Assembly (NCBI GenBank): GCA_002796995.1
Contig: PEKW01000007.1
Location: 62,001-126,000, forward strand
Source: Rhizobium sp.
Lineage (GTDB): Bacteria > Pseudomonadota > Alphaproteobacteria > Rhizobiales > Rhizobiaceae
DNA length: 64,000 nt
Direction: 5' to 3'
A program made the position numbers and the translations under genes. Position 1 is the first letter of the stretch, and every line of letters starts with the position of its first letter. The notes under the pieces are model-generated. The model worked only from the letters and a program-made list of their open reading frames with translations, had not been told where the DNA came from and ran no database searches. This document shows, in pieces, positions 9,808-18,312 of this stretch.

Positions 9808-10830
9808 ATGCCCAAGCCCAACGACAACGACCAGCTGACCTTTCCGATCCTGATCGGCGACATCGGGGGCACGAATGCCCGTTTCTCGATCCTCATCGAC
9901 GCCTATGCCGAGCCGAAGGCCTTTCCGATCGTGCACACCGCGGATTTCGCCACGATCGACGAGGCGATCCAGACGACCGTGCTCGACAAGACCTCGGTGC
10001 AGCCGCGCTCGGCGATTCTCGCCATTGCCGGACCGATCAAGGGCGACGAGATCCCGCTCACCAATTGCGACTGGGTGGTCCGGCCAAAGGCGATGATCGC
10101 CGATCTCGGCTTCGGCGACGTCATGGTCGTCAACGACTTCGAGGCGCAGGCGCTGGCCGTCGCATCGCTCGCCGAGGAGGACCGCGAGCCGATCGGCGCC
10201 GGCCGGACCAGCCCGATCGCCTCGCGCGTCGTGCTCGGGCCGGGCACCGGGCTCGGGGTCGCCGGCCTGGTGCATGCGCAGCACACCTGGTTTCCCGTTC
10301 CCGGCGAAGGCGGGCATGTCGACATCGGCCCGCGCAGCGAACGCGACTTCGCCATCTTCCCGCATCTGACGCCGATCGAGGGACGGATCTCGGCCGAGCA
10401 GCTGCTGTGCGGCCGCGGCATCGTCAACATCTACCAGGCGGTCTGCCTCGCCGACGGCATCGAGCCGAAATTCACGATCCCCGCAGACATCACCGCCACC
10501 GGCCTCTCGGGGGCCGATGCCCAGGCCGAGCAGACGATGAGCCTGTTCGTCACCTATCTCGGCAGGCTTGCCGGCGACCTCGCGCTGATCTTCATGGCGC
10601 GCGGCGGCGTGTTCCTCTCCGGCGGCATATCGCAGAAGATCATCCCAGCCCTGAAGCGTCCGGAATTTCGCCAGGCCTTCGAGGACAAGGCGCCGCATAA
10701 CGGGCTGATGAAGGCGATCCCGACCTTCGTCGTCACCCACCCGCTCGCCGCCCTTTCGGGCCTTGCCGCCTTTGCGCGGACCCCCAGCAATTTCGGCCTC
10801 GCGACCGAGGGACGGCGCTGGCGCCGCTGA
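9808..10830 (+). CDS. glk: Glucokinase
   Basis: A 340-residue ATP-dependent glucokinase of the bacterial Glk family (not the ROK type). The phosphate-1 loop is [15 protein letters not shown] (residues 11-25). The glucose-binding region includes TNCDWVV and [12 protein letters not shown], followed by [13 protein letters not shown] and the [12 protein letters not shown] segment. It has no transmembrane or DNA-binding part. It sits between mgsA and an ABC exporter gene, all on the plus strand. Confidence 0.94.
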   Translation: MPKPNDNDQLTFPILIGDIGGTNARFSILIDAYAEPKAFPIVHTADFATIDEAIQTTVLDKTSVQPRSAILAIAGPIKGDEIPLTNCDWVVRPKAMIADLGFGDVMVVNDFEAQALAVASLAEEDREPIGAGRTSPIASRVVLGPGTGLGVAGLVHAQHTWFPVPGEGGHVDIGPRSERDFAIFPHLTPIEGRISAEQLLCGRGIVNIYQAVCLADGIEPKFTIPADITATGLSGADAQAEQTMSLFVTYLGRLAGDLALIFMARGGVFLSGGISQKIIPALKRPEFRQAFEDKAPHNGLMKAIPTFVVTHPLAALSGLAAFARTPSNFGLATEGRRWRR

Positions 10831-10907
10831 CGGTCGCCGCCGCCCGCGCGCGCATTGACTATGGCCAAACGGCGTCCGACTGGCTATAGAGCGGCCAGCG
10901 CGGGCCA

Positions 10908-12743
10908 ATGGCGCCCGCCATGGCCCATTTCCACGGGGAATGTCCTTTCTTGAACGCCAGCAGGACCCACAAGATACCGGTCAGCTCGACAAGCGTAACA
11001 TCGGTACTCAAACGCATCATCGCGGAAAACGGCCGCGATCACGTGCGCGGCTATGCCTTTGCCATTGTCTGCCTGGCGACGGTCGCGCTGACGACCGCGT
11101 TTACCGCCTGGATCATGGAAGCGGTGGTCAACGAAGCCTTCGCCAAGCAGCGGGCCGACGTCGTCCTGCTGATCTGCGGCTCCATTCTCGCCGCCTTCAT
11201 CCTGCGCGGCTTTGCCGGCTACGGTCAGGCCGTCACGCTGTCGAAGATCGGCAACAATATCGTGGCGCGCTACCAGCGCCGGCTGTTCTCGCACCTGATG
11301 ACGCTGTCGCTCGGCTATTTCACGGAATCCCGCTCGGCCCATCTCGCCGCCCAGATCAGCCAGAACATCAACGGCATCCGCGACGTCCTGAACCTCACGG
11401 TCACCTCGACGGCGCGCGACCTGCTGACGCTCATCGCGCTGGTCGGGGTCATGCTGTTCAAGGATCCGGTGCTCACCCTGATCGTCTTCGTCGTGGCCCC
11501 GCCCCTGCTCTACGCCCTGCGCTACCTGTCGAAGCGGTTGCGCAGCGCAACCCGGGAATCGGTCATCTTCAACAGCCATGTGCTGGGCGCGATGCAGGAG
11601 ACGGTCCAGGGGATCGCCATCGTCAAGGCCTTCACAATGGAAGAGGAGCTGGAGCGCAAGGTCCAGGCGACCATCGCAGCTGCCGAAAAGCGCTCCAACC
11701 GGATCGCGCGGCTCAGCGAACGCACCTCGCCGCTGACGGAGACCTTTGCCGGCGTGGCGATTTCCAGCGTGCTCGCCTATGCCGCCTTCCGCTCGATCTA
11801 CGGCGGTGTGCTGCCGGGCGCCTTCTTCTCGTTCGTCGCGGCGCTGCTGATGGCCTACGAGCCGGCCAAGCGGCTCGCCAAGCTGCAGGTGCAGATGGAA
11901 CGCGCCGTGGTCAATGCGCGGATGATCTACGAAATCCTCGACATGCAGACCCACCAGCGCGACAGGACGGGCGCGGGCGATCTCAAGGTGACCGAGGCGC
12001 GCATCGAGTTCCGCGGCGTCAAGTTCGCCTATGGCAATGGCGAGGCGGTACTCAAGGGCATCGACTTCGTCGCCGAGGGCGGAAAGACGACCGCGCTGGT
12101 CGGGCCGTCGGGCGCCGGCAAGTCGACGGTGATCACCCTCATCCCGCGCTTCTACGACCCTCTCGAAGGCGAGATCCTGATCGACGGGCAGAACATCGCC
12201 GACGTCACCAAGGCGTCGCTGCGCAAGCACCTCGCCTATGTCTCGCAGCAACCCTACCTGTTCGAAGGCACGATCCGCGACAACATCCGTTACGGCCGGC
12301 CGGAAGCGACCGACGCCGAGATCGAGGAGGCGGCCCGCCTCGCCTATGCCCACGACTTCATCCTCGCCCAGCCCTCGGGTTACGACACGCCGGTCGGCGA
12401 GAACGGCGTGACGCTGTCCGGCGGCCAGCGCCAGCGGCTGTCGATCGCCCGCGCACTGGTGCGCAATGCGCCGATCCTGCTGCTCGACGAGGCGACTTCG
12501 GCGCTCGATACCGAATCCGAGGCTGCGGTGCAGAAGGCGCTCGACGAGGCGATGACCGGCCGCACCGTGGTCGTCATCGCGCACCGGCTGTCGACCATCC
12601 GGCGCGCCGACAAGATCATCGTCATGCAGGCCGGCACGATCGCCGAAGAAGGCTCGCATGACGAGCTTGCACAGCGTCCGGACGGGCTTTACGCTCGCTT
12701 GAACCAGCTGCAGCCCACCGCCACCACGGACGACTTCATCTAA
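10908..12743 (+). CDS. ABC exporter, fused permease and ATPase (MsbA/LipA type)
   Basis: A half-transporter of up to 611 residues that works as a homodimeric exporter in the inner membrane. The N-terminal half (to about 340) has six predicted helices and the coupling-helix region QNINGIRDVLNLT. The C-terminal ATPase has Walker A VGPSGAGKST, signature [12 protein letters not shown], Walker B ILLLDEATSALD and the His switch VIAHRLST. The start is uncertain: ATG at 10908 or 10920, or TTG at 10950, which has GGGGA 10 nt upstream; conserved sequence only begins near SVTSVLKRII. The substrate is unknown; lipid or drug export are the family roles. dapB follows 15 bp downstream. Confidence 0.88.
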   Translation: MAPAMAHFHGECPFLNASRTHKIPVSSTSVTSVLKRIIAENGRDHVRGYAFAIVCLATVALTTAFTAWIMEAVVNEAFAKQRADVVLLICGSILAAFILRGFAGYGQAVTLSKIGNNIVARYQRRLFSHLMTLSLGYFTESRSAHLAAQISQNINGIRDVLNLTVTSTARDLLTLIALVGVMLFKDPVLTLIVFVVAPPLLYALRYLSKRLRSATRESVIFNSHVLGAMQETVQGIAIVKAFTMEEELERKVQATIAAAEKRSNRIARLSERTSPLTETFAGVAISSVLAYAAFRSIYGGVLPGAFFSFVAALLMAYEPAKRLAKLQVQMERAVVNARMIYEILDMQTHQRDRTGAGDLKVTEARIEFRGVKFAYGNGEAVLKGIDFVAEGGKTTALVGPSGAGKSTVITLIPRFYDPLEGEILIDGQNIADVTKASLRKHLAYVSQQPYLFEGTIRDNIRYGRPEATDAEIEEAARLAYAHDFILAQPSGYDTPVGENGVTLSGGQRQRLSIARALVRNAPILLLDEATSALDTESEAAVQKALDEAMTGRTVVVIAHRLSTIRRADKIIVMQAGTIAEEGSHDELAQRPDGLYARLNQLQPTATTDDFI

Positions 12744-12758
12744 GGACAGCCGATCGCC

Positions 12759-13583
12759 ATGCAGGATGCTATGAAACTTGTCGTGGTGGGGGCCGGGGGC
12801 CGAATGGGCCAGACGCTCGCCCGCGTCATCCACGCAAGCGAAGGCGTCGTCCTGCATGCCGCCGTCGCGCGGCAGGGCTCGAACCTGATCGGCCGCGACG
12901 CCGGCGAGATCGCCGGCCTCGGCACGATCGGGATTACTATTACCGACGACCCGCTTGCAGCCTTCCTCGATGCCGATGGCGTGATCGACTTCACCTCGCC
13001 GCAGACATCAACGGAATATGCCGGGCTCGCGGCACAGGCACGCATCGTCCACGTGCTCGGCACCACCGGCTGCCTGCCGGTGCACGACGCAAAGATCGAG
13101 GCGGCTTCCCGCCATGCGCGGATCGTCAAATCCGGCAATATGAGCCTCGGCGTCAACCTGCTTTCGGTGCTCGTGCAGCAGGCCGCCCGCGCGCTCGATG
13201 CGGCGGGCTGGGACATCGAGGTGCTCGAGATGCACCACAAGCACAAGGTCGACGCGCCTTCCGGAACCGCGCTCCTTCTCGGCGAAGCGGCAGCGCGCGG
13301 GCGCGGCGTCGATCTCGCCTCCCATTCGGTGCGGGTGCGCGACGGCCATACCGGCGCACGTCAGACCGGGTCGATCGGCTTTGCCACGCTGCGCGGCGGC
13401 TCGGTGGTCGGCGAACACTCGATCATTCTCGCCGGCGAAGGCGAACTGGTGACGCTCAGCCACAGCGCCGGCGACCGCTCGATCTTTGCGCGCGGCGCGG
13501 TCAGGGCGGCGCTCTGGGCGCGCGACCAGAAACCCGGTCTCTATTCGATGCTCGACGTGCTCGGGCTGTCTTCTTCCATCTGA
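12759..13583 (+). CDS. dapB: 4-hydroxy-tetrahydrodipicolinate reductase
   Basis: DapB reduces 4-hydroxy-tetrahydrodipicolinate with NAD(P)H in lysine and meso-DAP synthesis. The protein is 274 residues. The nucleotide-binding loop is [14 protein letters not shown] (7-20). The catalytic motif [20 protein letters not shown] carries the His pair and Lys. IDFTSPQTS and GTTGCLP match the substrate/cofactor interface. An AGGA element precedes the start; a second in-frame ATG at codon 5 (MKLVVVG) is also possible. gpmA follows 22 bp downstream. Confidence 0.95.
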   Translation: MQDAMKLVVVGAGGRMGQTLARVIHASEGVVLHAAVARQGSNLIGRDAGEIAGLGTIGITITDDPLAAFLDADGVIDFTSPQTSTEYAGLAAQARIVHVLGTTGCLPVHDAKIEAASRHARIVKSGNMSLGVNLLSVLVQQAARALDAAGWDIEVLEMHHKHKVDAPSGTALLLGEAAARGRGVDLASHSVRVRDGHTGARQTGSIGFATLRGGSVVGEHSIILAGEGELVTLSHSAGDRSIFARGAVRAALWARDQKPGLYSMLDVLGLSSSI

Positions 13584-13605
13584 CATCAATGCGGAGGATT
13601 TTCCG

Positions 13606-14241
13606 ATGAGTGGTACCCTTGTGCTCGTGCGCCACGGCCAGAGCGAATGGAATTTGAAGAACCTGTTCACCGGCTGGAAGGATCCTGGCCTGACCGAGCT
13701 TGGCGTCCAGGAAGCCAATGCCGGCGGCAAGGCGCTTGCCGACTACGGCATCAAGTTCGACATCGCGTTTACCTCGGCGCTGTCGCGCGCCCAGAGGACC
13801 TGCCAGATCGTGCTCGACAATGTCGGCCAGGCGAACCTCGAGACGATCCGCGACGAGGCGCTCAACGAGCGCGACTACGGCGATCTCTCCGGCCTCAACA
13901 AGGACGATGCCCGCGCCAAGTGGGGCGAGGAACAGGTGCATGTCTGGCGCCGCTCCTACGACGTTCCGCCGCCGGGCGGGGAAAGCCTGCGCGACACCGG
14001 CGCCCGCGTCTGGCCCTACTACATGACGGAAATCCTGCCGCGCGTCCTCAGGGGCGAGACCGTGCTGGTGGCCGCGCACGGCAATTCGCTGCGCGCGCTC
14101 GTCATGGTGCTCGACCGCCTGTCGAAGGAGGAGATCCTCAAGCTCAACCTCGCGACCGGCGTGCCGATGGTCTACAAGCTCAAGGCCGACTCGACGGTTG
14201 CGTCGAAGGAAGTGCTCGGCGACATGTCGGGTGCGCACTGA
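13606..14241 (+). CDS. gpmA: 2,3-bisphosphoglycerate-dependent phosphoglycerate mutase
   Basis: GpmA interconverts 3- and 2-phosphoglycerate. I set the start at 13606, after GGAGG, giving 211 residues. The phosphohistidine motif [10 protein letters not shown] is at residues 6-15, [14 protein letters not shown] is the acid/base region, and [17 protein letters not shown] holds the second active-site His. The protein is shorter than the 250-residue E. coli enzyme, as is usual for alphaproteobacteria. It is the last gene of the mgsA-glk-exporter-dapB-gpmA run and is convergent with phnF (15 bp apart). Confidence 0.95.
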   Translation: MSGTLVLVRHGQSEWNLKNLFTGWKDPGLTELGVQEANAGGKALADYGIKFDIAFTSALSRAQRTCQIVLDNVGQANLETIRDEALNERDYGDLSGLNKDDARAKWGEEQVHVWRRSYDVPPPGGESLRDTGARVWPYYMTEILPRVLRGETVLVAAHGNSLRALVMVLDRLSKEEILKLNLATGVPMVYKLKADSTVASKEVLGDMSGAH

Positions 14242-14256
14242 GGCGCTCGTCTCCCA

Positions 14257-14994
14257 TCAATTGGTGATGGTGAACTCGACGCGGTCAGCGGGAAACCGAG
14301 TGACCGCGTATTGGATCGGCAGGCCTTGCATGTCGGTGTTGAGCGCACGGGTCACCAGCACGATCGCGCCCGGCGTCAGCGCCAGTTGCGCGACGTCGTC
14401 GGGCTCGGCATGGGTGGCGGAAACTTCCGTGACCGCCCGCAGATAGTCATCCACGCCGTATTCGCGCAGTGCGCGGGTGACCGATCCCGTCCGGCGAAAC
14501 GCCTCGTCTATGCCTTTGAAACGCCCGGCCGGAAACCAGATGGTCGAGCGCGACAAAGCCCGGCCGTCGGCCTTGCGCAGCACGTCGAGCCGGATGACCT
14601 GGGTCTGCGGCTCCAGCGCCAGCCATTTCGCCACGTCATTTCCGGCAGGCTCGAGGGCCGACGATAAGAGCAATCCCTCCAGCCCCTTCGCCTGGTCGCC
14701 GATACCCTCGGTGAAGCGGGTGCGCCTGGCGATCGGGAAGGTGAACTTGTCCTTCCGGTCGATCATCGTGCCACGTCCCTGCACGGCGCGCACGATCCCC
14801 TCCTGCCCGAGCGCCGCCAACGCGCTTCGCACCGTGTGACGATTGACCCCGAACTGCTCGGCAAGCTGCGTCTCGGGCGGCACCATGCCCGTCGCGTCAA
14901 AGTCCCCTTGCGCAATGGAGGCACGGATCCGGTCGGCAATCTGCCGCCACAGCGCCACGCCCTTTTGTCGTTCCATCGATTTCTGCTGTGTCAT
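14257..14994 (-). CDS. phnF: GntR/HutC-family repressor of the phosphonate genes
   Basis: A 245-residue transcription factor. The N-terminal winged helix (about 10-78) contains IRASIAQGDFDATGMVPPETQLAEQF and VNRHTVRSALAALGQEGIVR; the C-terminal UTRA-type effector domain runs from about 90 to 245. It is divergent from phnG. The 83-bp intergenic region holds a perfect TGTCTA-N6-TAGACA palindrome, which I take as its operator, and a Pho box that overlaps its own start codon. By family it should repress phnG onward until a phosphonate-derived or phosphate-related ligand binds; the ligand is not established here. Confidence 0.9.
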   Translation of the reverse strand: MTQQKSMERQKGVALWRQIADRIRASIAQGDFDATGMVPPETQLAEQFGVNRHTVRSALAALGQEGIVRAVQGRGTMIDRKDKFTFPIARRTRFTEGIGDQAKGLEGLLLSSALEPAGNDVAKWLALEPQTQVIRLDVLRKADGRALSRSTIWFPAGRFKGIDEAFRRTGSVTRALREYGVDDYLRAVTEVSATHAEPDDVAQLALTPGAIVLVTRALNTDMQGLPIQYAVTRFPADRVEFTITN

Positions 14995-15010
14995 GTCACA
15001 CGCTTGTCAC
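14993..15010 (+). promoter_or_regulatory. PhoB box candidate for the phnG transcript
   Basis: Direct repeat ATGTCAC-ACGC-TTGTCAC: two 7-bp half-sites at an exact 11-bp period, close to the Pho-box consensus CTGTCAY-N4-CTGTCAY. It is oriented toward phnG, whose start codon is 67 bp downstream. Its first two bases are within the phnF start codon on the other strand, so bound PhoB should also hinder phnF expression. Confidence 0.68.
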
Positions 15011-15038
15011 GCCCGATTGCTAGCCATAGAGTAACTTG

Positions 15039-15062
15039 TATAGTTGTCTATATTACTAGACA
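15039..15062. promoter_or_regulatory. PhnF operator candidate (nested palindromes)
   Basis: TGTCTA-TATTAC-TAGACA at 15045-15062 is a perfect 6-bp inverted repeat. It overlaps a second one, TATAG-TTGT-CTATA, at 15039-15052. HutC-type GntR repressors usually bind GTNTA/TANAC half-sites. The site lies between the Pho box and the phnG ribosome-binding site, a position suited to blocking initiation. Confidence 0.62.
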
Positions 15063-15077
15063 TTTTGAGGCCTGACA

Positions 15078-15548
15078 ATGGAAGCTAGACGGGAAAACGC
15101 AGAAATCCAGAAGCCCGAGCGCAAGCGTGTCGTGGACCTGCTGGCGCGCACCGAAATCCAGGACCTGACCCGCGTGTGGGACGGCCTGCCGCAACAGCCC
15201 GAGATGCAGATGCTGCGCGGGCCGGAGATCGGGCTCGTCATGGTGCGCGGACGGATCGGCGGCGGCGGCGCGCCCTTCAACCTCGGCGAAGCCACTGTGA
15301 GCCGGGCGACCGTGCGGCTGGACAATGGTCTCGTGGGCCATGGCCATGTGCTCGGCGCCAATCTGAAGCGCGCCAAACTGGCGGCCGTCTTCGACGCGCT
15401 CTGGCAGGACCCTGGGCATCGCGGAATCGTCGAGGCGCAGCTCCTGCAGCCGGTCGAAGCGCGGATTGCCGAAGAAAAGCGGAAGAAATCGGAAGAGGTG
15501 GCCGCGACCCGCGTCGACTTCTTCACCATGGTGCGGGGAGAGGACTGA
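15078..15548 (+). CDS. phnG: C-P lyase core complex subunit PhnG
   Basis: A 156-residue subunit of the PhnGHIJ core. The core, with PhnI, attaches phosphonates to ATP-derived ribose (forming ribose 1-methylphosphonate 5-triphosphate) and presents the substrate to PhnJ. Typical motifs are RTEIQDLTRVWDGLP, GEATVSRATVRL and GHGHVLGANLKRAKLAAVFDALWQ. The start has GAGG 7 nt upstream. Its stop overlaps the phnH start (TGATG). It is the first gene of the catalytic operon, downstream of the Pho box and PhnF operator. Confidence 0.95.
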   Translation: MEARRENAEIQKPERKRVVDLLARTEIQDLTRVWDGLPQQPEMQMLRGPEIGLVMVRGRIGGGGAPFNLGEATVSRATVRLDNGLVGHGHVLGANLKRAKLAAVFDALWQDPGHRGIVEAQLLQPVEARIAEEKRKKSEEVAATRVDFFTMVRGED

Positions 15549-16156
15549 TGAACCCGAAGATCGAAGCCCTGACCGGCGGTTTCGCCGAACCCGTACACCA
15601 CGCCCAGAGCGTGTTTCGCATGATGATGGATTGCCTGTCGCGGCCCGGCACCGTTCAGTCCATCCTGCCGGAGGTCGAGCCGCCGAAGCCATTGGGCGTC
15701 GCTGCGGGGGCGATCGCGCTGACGCTGCTCGACCACGACACGCCGGTCTGGCTGACGCCGGGCCTCGCCAAGTCGGCGGTGGCGGAATGGATCGGCTTTC
15801 ACACCGGCGCACCCCTCACCCGGGAAAAGTCGGAGGTGCGCTTCGCCTTTGCCGAGGCGGGCGCCTCGTTCTCCTCCTTCGGGCTCTTCGCCACCGGCAC
15901 CCAGGAATATCCCGATCGCTCGACCACCATCGTGCTCGAGGTTGCGAGCCTCGACAAGGGGCCGGCGCTGACGCTCTCGGGCCCCGGCATCCGGCACAGC
16001 GCGGCCATCGCTCCGCTCGGCCTGCCCGAGATGTTCCTCAGGCAATGGGCCGACAATCGCGCCCATTTTCCTCGCGGCGTCGATGTCGTGCTGACGGCCG
16101 GGGCCCAGATGCTCGGCCTGCCGCGCACCTGCAAGATCACGCCCAAGGAGGTTTGA
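15548..16156 (+). CDS. phnH: C-P lyase core complex subunit PhnH
   Basis: A 202-residue subunit of the C-P lyase core. Family features are GGFAEPVHHAQSVFRMMMDCLSRPG near the N-terminus, LLDHDTPVWL in the middle and LPEMFLRQWADNRAHFPRGVDVVL near the C-terminus. It folds like a PLP-dependent transferase but lacks the cofactor lysine, as known for the family; its role is structural, docking between PhnG and PhnI. It is coupled to phnG by a 1-nt overlap and is followed by phnI after 4 bp. Confidence 0.95.
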   Translation: MNPKIEALTGGFAEPVHHAQSVFRMMMDCLSRPGTVQSILPEVEPPKPLGVAAGAIALTLLDHDTPVWLTPGLAKSAVAEWIGFHTGAPLTREKSEVRFAFAEAGASFSSFGLFATGTQEYPDRSTTIVLEVASLDKGPALTLSGPGIRHSAAIAPLGLPEMFLRQWADNRAHFPRGVDVVLTAGAQMLGLPRTCKITPKEV

Positions 16157-16160
16157 GACC

Positions 16161-17270
16161 ATGTATGTTGCCGTCAAGGGCGGGGAAGCCGCCATCGACA
16201 ATGCACATCGACTGCTGGCCGACCGGCGGCGCGGCGACCGTTCGCTGCCGGCGCTGACCATTGACCAGATCGTCGAGCAGCTCGGGCTCGCCGTCGACCG
16301 CGTCATGGCGGAAGCCTCGCTGTTCGACCGGGCGCTGGCAGCGCTTGCCGTCAAGCAGGCGCGCGGCGACATGATCGAAGCGATCTTCCTGCTGCGCGCC
16401 TACCGCACCACCCTGCCGCGTTTCGGCTATAGCGTGCCGCTCGACACCGGCCGCATGCAGATCGAGCGACGGATTTCGGCGACCTACAAGGACCTGCCCG
16501 GCGGCCAGCTGCTGGGACCGACCTTCGACTATACCCATCGCCTGCTCGACACGTCGCTGCTCGAAGATGGCGCGGTTGTCCAGCCGGCGCATAAGGAACC
16601 GCTTTGCGAGGCGGTGATGCGCGTCTCCGAAATTCTGGCCGAGGAAGGCTTGATCGAAGCGGACGGCGAACTGCCGGAGGATCATGTCGCCGGCGACATC
16701 ACTCGCGAGCCGATCGAGTTTCCGATGGATCGCGACACGCGGCTCCAGGCGCTTGCCCGCGGCGACGAGGGTTTTCTGCTGGCGCTCGCCTATTCGACCC
16801 AGCGCGGCTATGGCCGCAGCCATCCGTTCGTCGGCGAGATCCGCATCGGCGAGGTGGAGGTGGAGCTGGAGGTTGCGGAACTCGGTTTTGCCGTCTCTCT
16901 CGGCGACATCCGGGTCACCGAATGCCAGATGGTCAACCAGTTCAAGGGATCGGCCAAGGCGCCGCCGCAGTTTACGCGGGGCTATGGCCTGGTCTTCGGC
17001 CAAAGCGAGCGCAAGGCCATGGCCATGTCGCTGGTCGATCGTGCCCTGCGCGCCACGGAATTCGGCGAAGACATCGTCGCCCCGGCGCAGGACGAGGAAT
17101 TCGTCATTGCACATTCCGACAATGTGCAGGCGACCGGTTTCGTCGAACACCTGAAGCTGCCGCACTATGTCGACTTCCAGGCCGAGCTTGACCTCGTGCG
17201 CCGCATGCGCGGCGAGTTCGAGACATCGCGCCGCAATGGCCAGGCCATCCAGGCCGAGGCGGCCGAATGA
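16161..17270 (+). CDS. phnI: C-P lyase core complex subunit PhnI (nucleosidase)
   Basis: PhnI displaces adenine from ATP so that the phosphonate becomes linked to C1 of ribose triphosphate; PhnG, H and L support the reaction. The 369-residue protein starts MYVAVKGGEAAIDNAH and carries RRGDRSLPALTIDQIVEQL, LLRAYRTTLPRFGYS and SYSTQRGYGRSHPFVGEIR-like sequence (here AYSTQRGYGRSHPFVGEIR), all conserved. A strong AGGAGG precedes the start. It is followed by an unusual 142-bp gap before phnJ that contains a reverse-strand small gene. Confidence 0.95.
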   Translation: MYVAVKGGEAAIDNAHRLLADRRRGDRSLPALTIDQIVEQLGLAVDRVMAEASLFDRALAALAVKQARGDMIEAIFLLRAYRTTLPRFGYSVPLDTGRMQIERRISATYKDLPGGQLLGPTFDYTHRLLDTSLLEDGAVVQPAHKEPLCEAVMRVSEILAEEGLIEADGELPEDHVAGDITREPIEFPMDRDTRLQALARGDEGFLLALAYSTQRGYGRSHPFVGEIRIGEVEVELEVAELGFAVSLGDIRVTECQMVNQFKGSAKAPPQFTRGYGLVFGQSERKAMAMSLVDRALRATEFGEDIVAPAQDEEFVIAHSDNVQATGFVEHLKLPHYVDFQAELDLVRRMRGEFETSRRNGQAIQAEAAE

Positions 17271-17281
17271 GTAGATATCAC

Positions 17282-17377
17282 TCAATCGCGGTTCTGCTCG
17301 TTGAACCAGTAAGCGCTGCCAACGGTCGAGGCGATCATGACCGTGACGATGATCGTGAGCATGACACTGATTTCCAT
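17282..17377 (-). CDS. 31-residue membrane peptide antisense between phnI and phnJ
   Basis: A short frame on the reverse strand: MEISVMLTIIVTVMIASTVG is the first part, ending in a polar tail with a WFNEQN segment. Residues about 5-25 form one hydrophobic helix. The ATG at 17377 is preceded by a full AAGGAGGT Shine-Dalgarno (17385-17392) with a 7-nt spacer, among the best in the window. It lies wholly inside the phnI-phnJ gap, opposite to the operon. I recognise no family and it is not one of the common CydX/KdpF-type peptides. The upstream reading to 17548 overlaps phnJ and is not needed. A peptide is strongly suggested but not proven. Confidence 0.6.
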   Translation of the reverse strand: MEISVMLTIIVTVMIASTVGSAYWFNEQNRD

Positions 17378-17412
17378 ATCCAGTACCTCCTTCTGATCCA
17401 GGACAACGCCCG

Positions 17413-18312
17413 ATGACGCAGGAAGTTTCGCAGTATTCAGGTCTGGCGAGTTATAATTTCGCCTATCTGGACGAACAGACCAAGCGGATGATCCGCCGCG
17501 CGATCCTGAAGGCGATCGCCATTCCCGGCTACCAGGTGCCTTTCGCATCCCGTGAAATGCCCATGCCCTATGGCTGGGGCACGGGCGGCGTGCAGGTGAC
17601 GGCCTCGATCATCGGCCAGGAAGACGTGCTCAAGGTCATCGACCAGGGGGCCGACGACACGACCAATGCCGTCTCCATCCGCGCTTTCTTCCAGAAGGTC
17701 GCCAATGTCGCCGTGACCACCCATACGAGGGACGCGACGATCATCCAGACGCGCCACCGCATCCCCGAAGAAAAGCTTCAGGAAAACCAGGTGCTGGTCT
17801 ACCAAGTGCCGATCCCGGAACCCCTGCGCTTCCTCGAGCCGCGCGAGACCGAGACGCGCAAGATGCATGCGCTCGAGGAATACGGCCTGATGCACGTCAA
17901 GCTCTACGAGGACATCGCCAAGAACGGCCGCATCGCCACGACCTATGCCTATCCGGTCAAAGTCGCCGGCCGTTATGTCATGGACCCCTCGCCGACGCCG
18001 AAGTTCGACAATCCGAAGATGCACATGTCGGAGGCGCTGCAGCTGTTCGGCGCCGGCCGCGAGAAGCGCATCTACGCGGTTCCGCCGTTCACCGAAGTGG
18101 TGAGCCTCGATTTCGAGGACCATCCCTTCGAGATCCAGACCTTCGACAAGCCGTGCGCACTCTGCGGCGCCGAGCAGGTCTATCTCGACGAGGTCATTCT
18201 CGACGACAAGGGCGGTCGCATGTTCGTCTGCTCCGACACCGATCACTGCGAGGAACGCCGCGAGCATGGCCATGTGGGCCATCTGGGCGTGGCAAAGGAG
18301 GCCGCCGAATGA
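17413..18312 (+). CDS. phnJ: Alpha-D-ribose 1-methylphosphonate 5-phosphate C-P lyase
   Basis: PhnJ is the radical-SAM enzyme that breaks the carbon-phosphorus bond, giving ribose 1,2-cyclic phosphate 5-phosphate and the alkane. The 299-residue protein has the cluster/active-site cysteines C248, C251, C273 and C279. Their spacing (3, 22, 6) is identical to the E. coli residues 241, 244, 266 and 272. The N-terminus LASYNFAYLDEQTKRMIRRA is typical, and the C-terminus is His/Glu-rich. Its start has AGGA about 9 nt upstream. The phnK start overlaps its stop (ATGA). Confidence 0.96.
   Translation: MTQEVSQYSGLASYNFAYLDEQTKRMIRRAILKAIAIPGYQVPFASREMPMPYGWGTGGVQVTASIIGQEDVLKVIDQGADDTTNAVSIRAFFQKVANVAVTTHTRDATIIQTRHRIPEEKLQENQVLVYQVPIPEPLRFLEPRETETRKMHALEEYGLMHVKLYEDIAKNGRIATTYAYPVKVAGRYVMDPSPTPKFDNPKMHMSEALQLFGAGREKRIYAVPPFTEVVSLDFEDHPFEIQTFDKPCALCGAEQVYLDEVILDDKGGRMFVCSDTDHCEERREHGHVGHLGVAKEAAE

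Noticed and set aside
10940-12661. A 573-codon plus-strand frame within the exporter gene
   Set aside because: Out-of-frame Arg-rich shadow; the in-frame protein carries Walker A, signature and Walker B.
10884-12857. A 657-codon frame on the minus strand opposite the ABC exporter
   Set aside because: Antisense shadow, low-complexity His/Arg/Asp-rich, no ribosome-binding site, overlaps a complete exporter gene.
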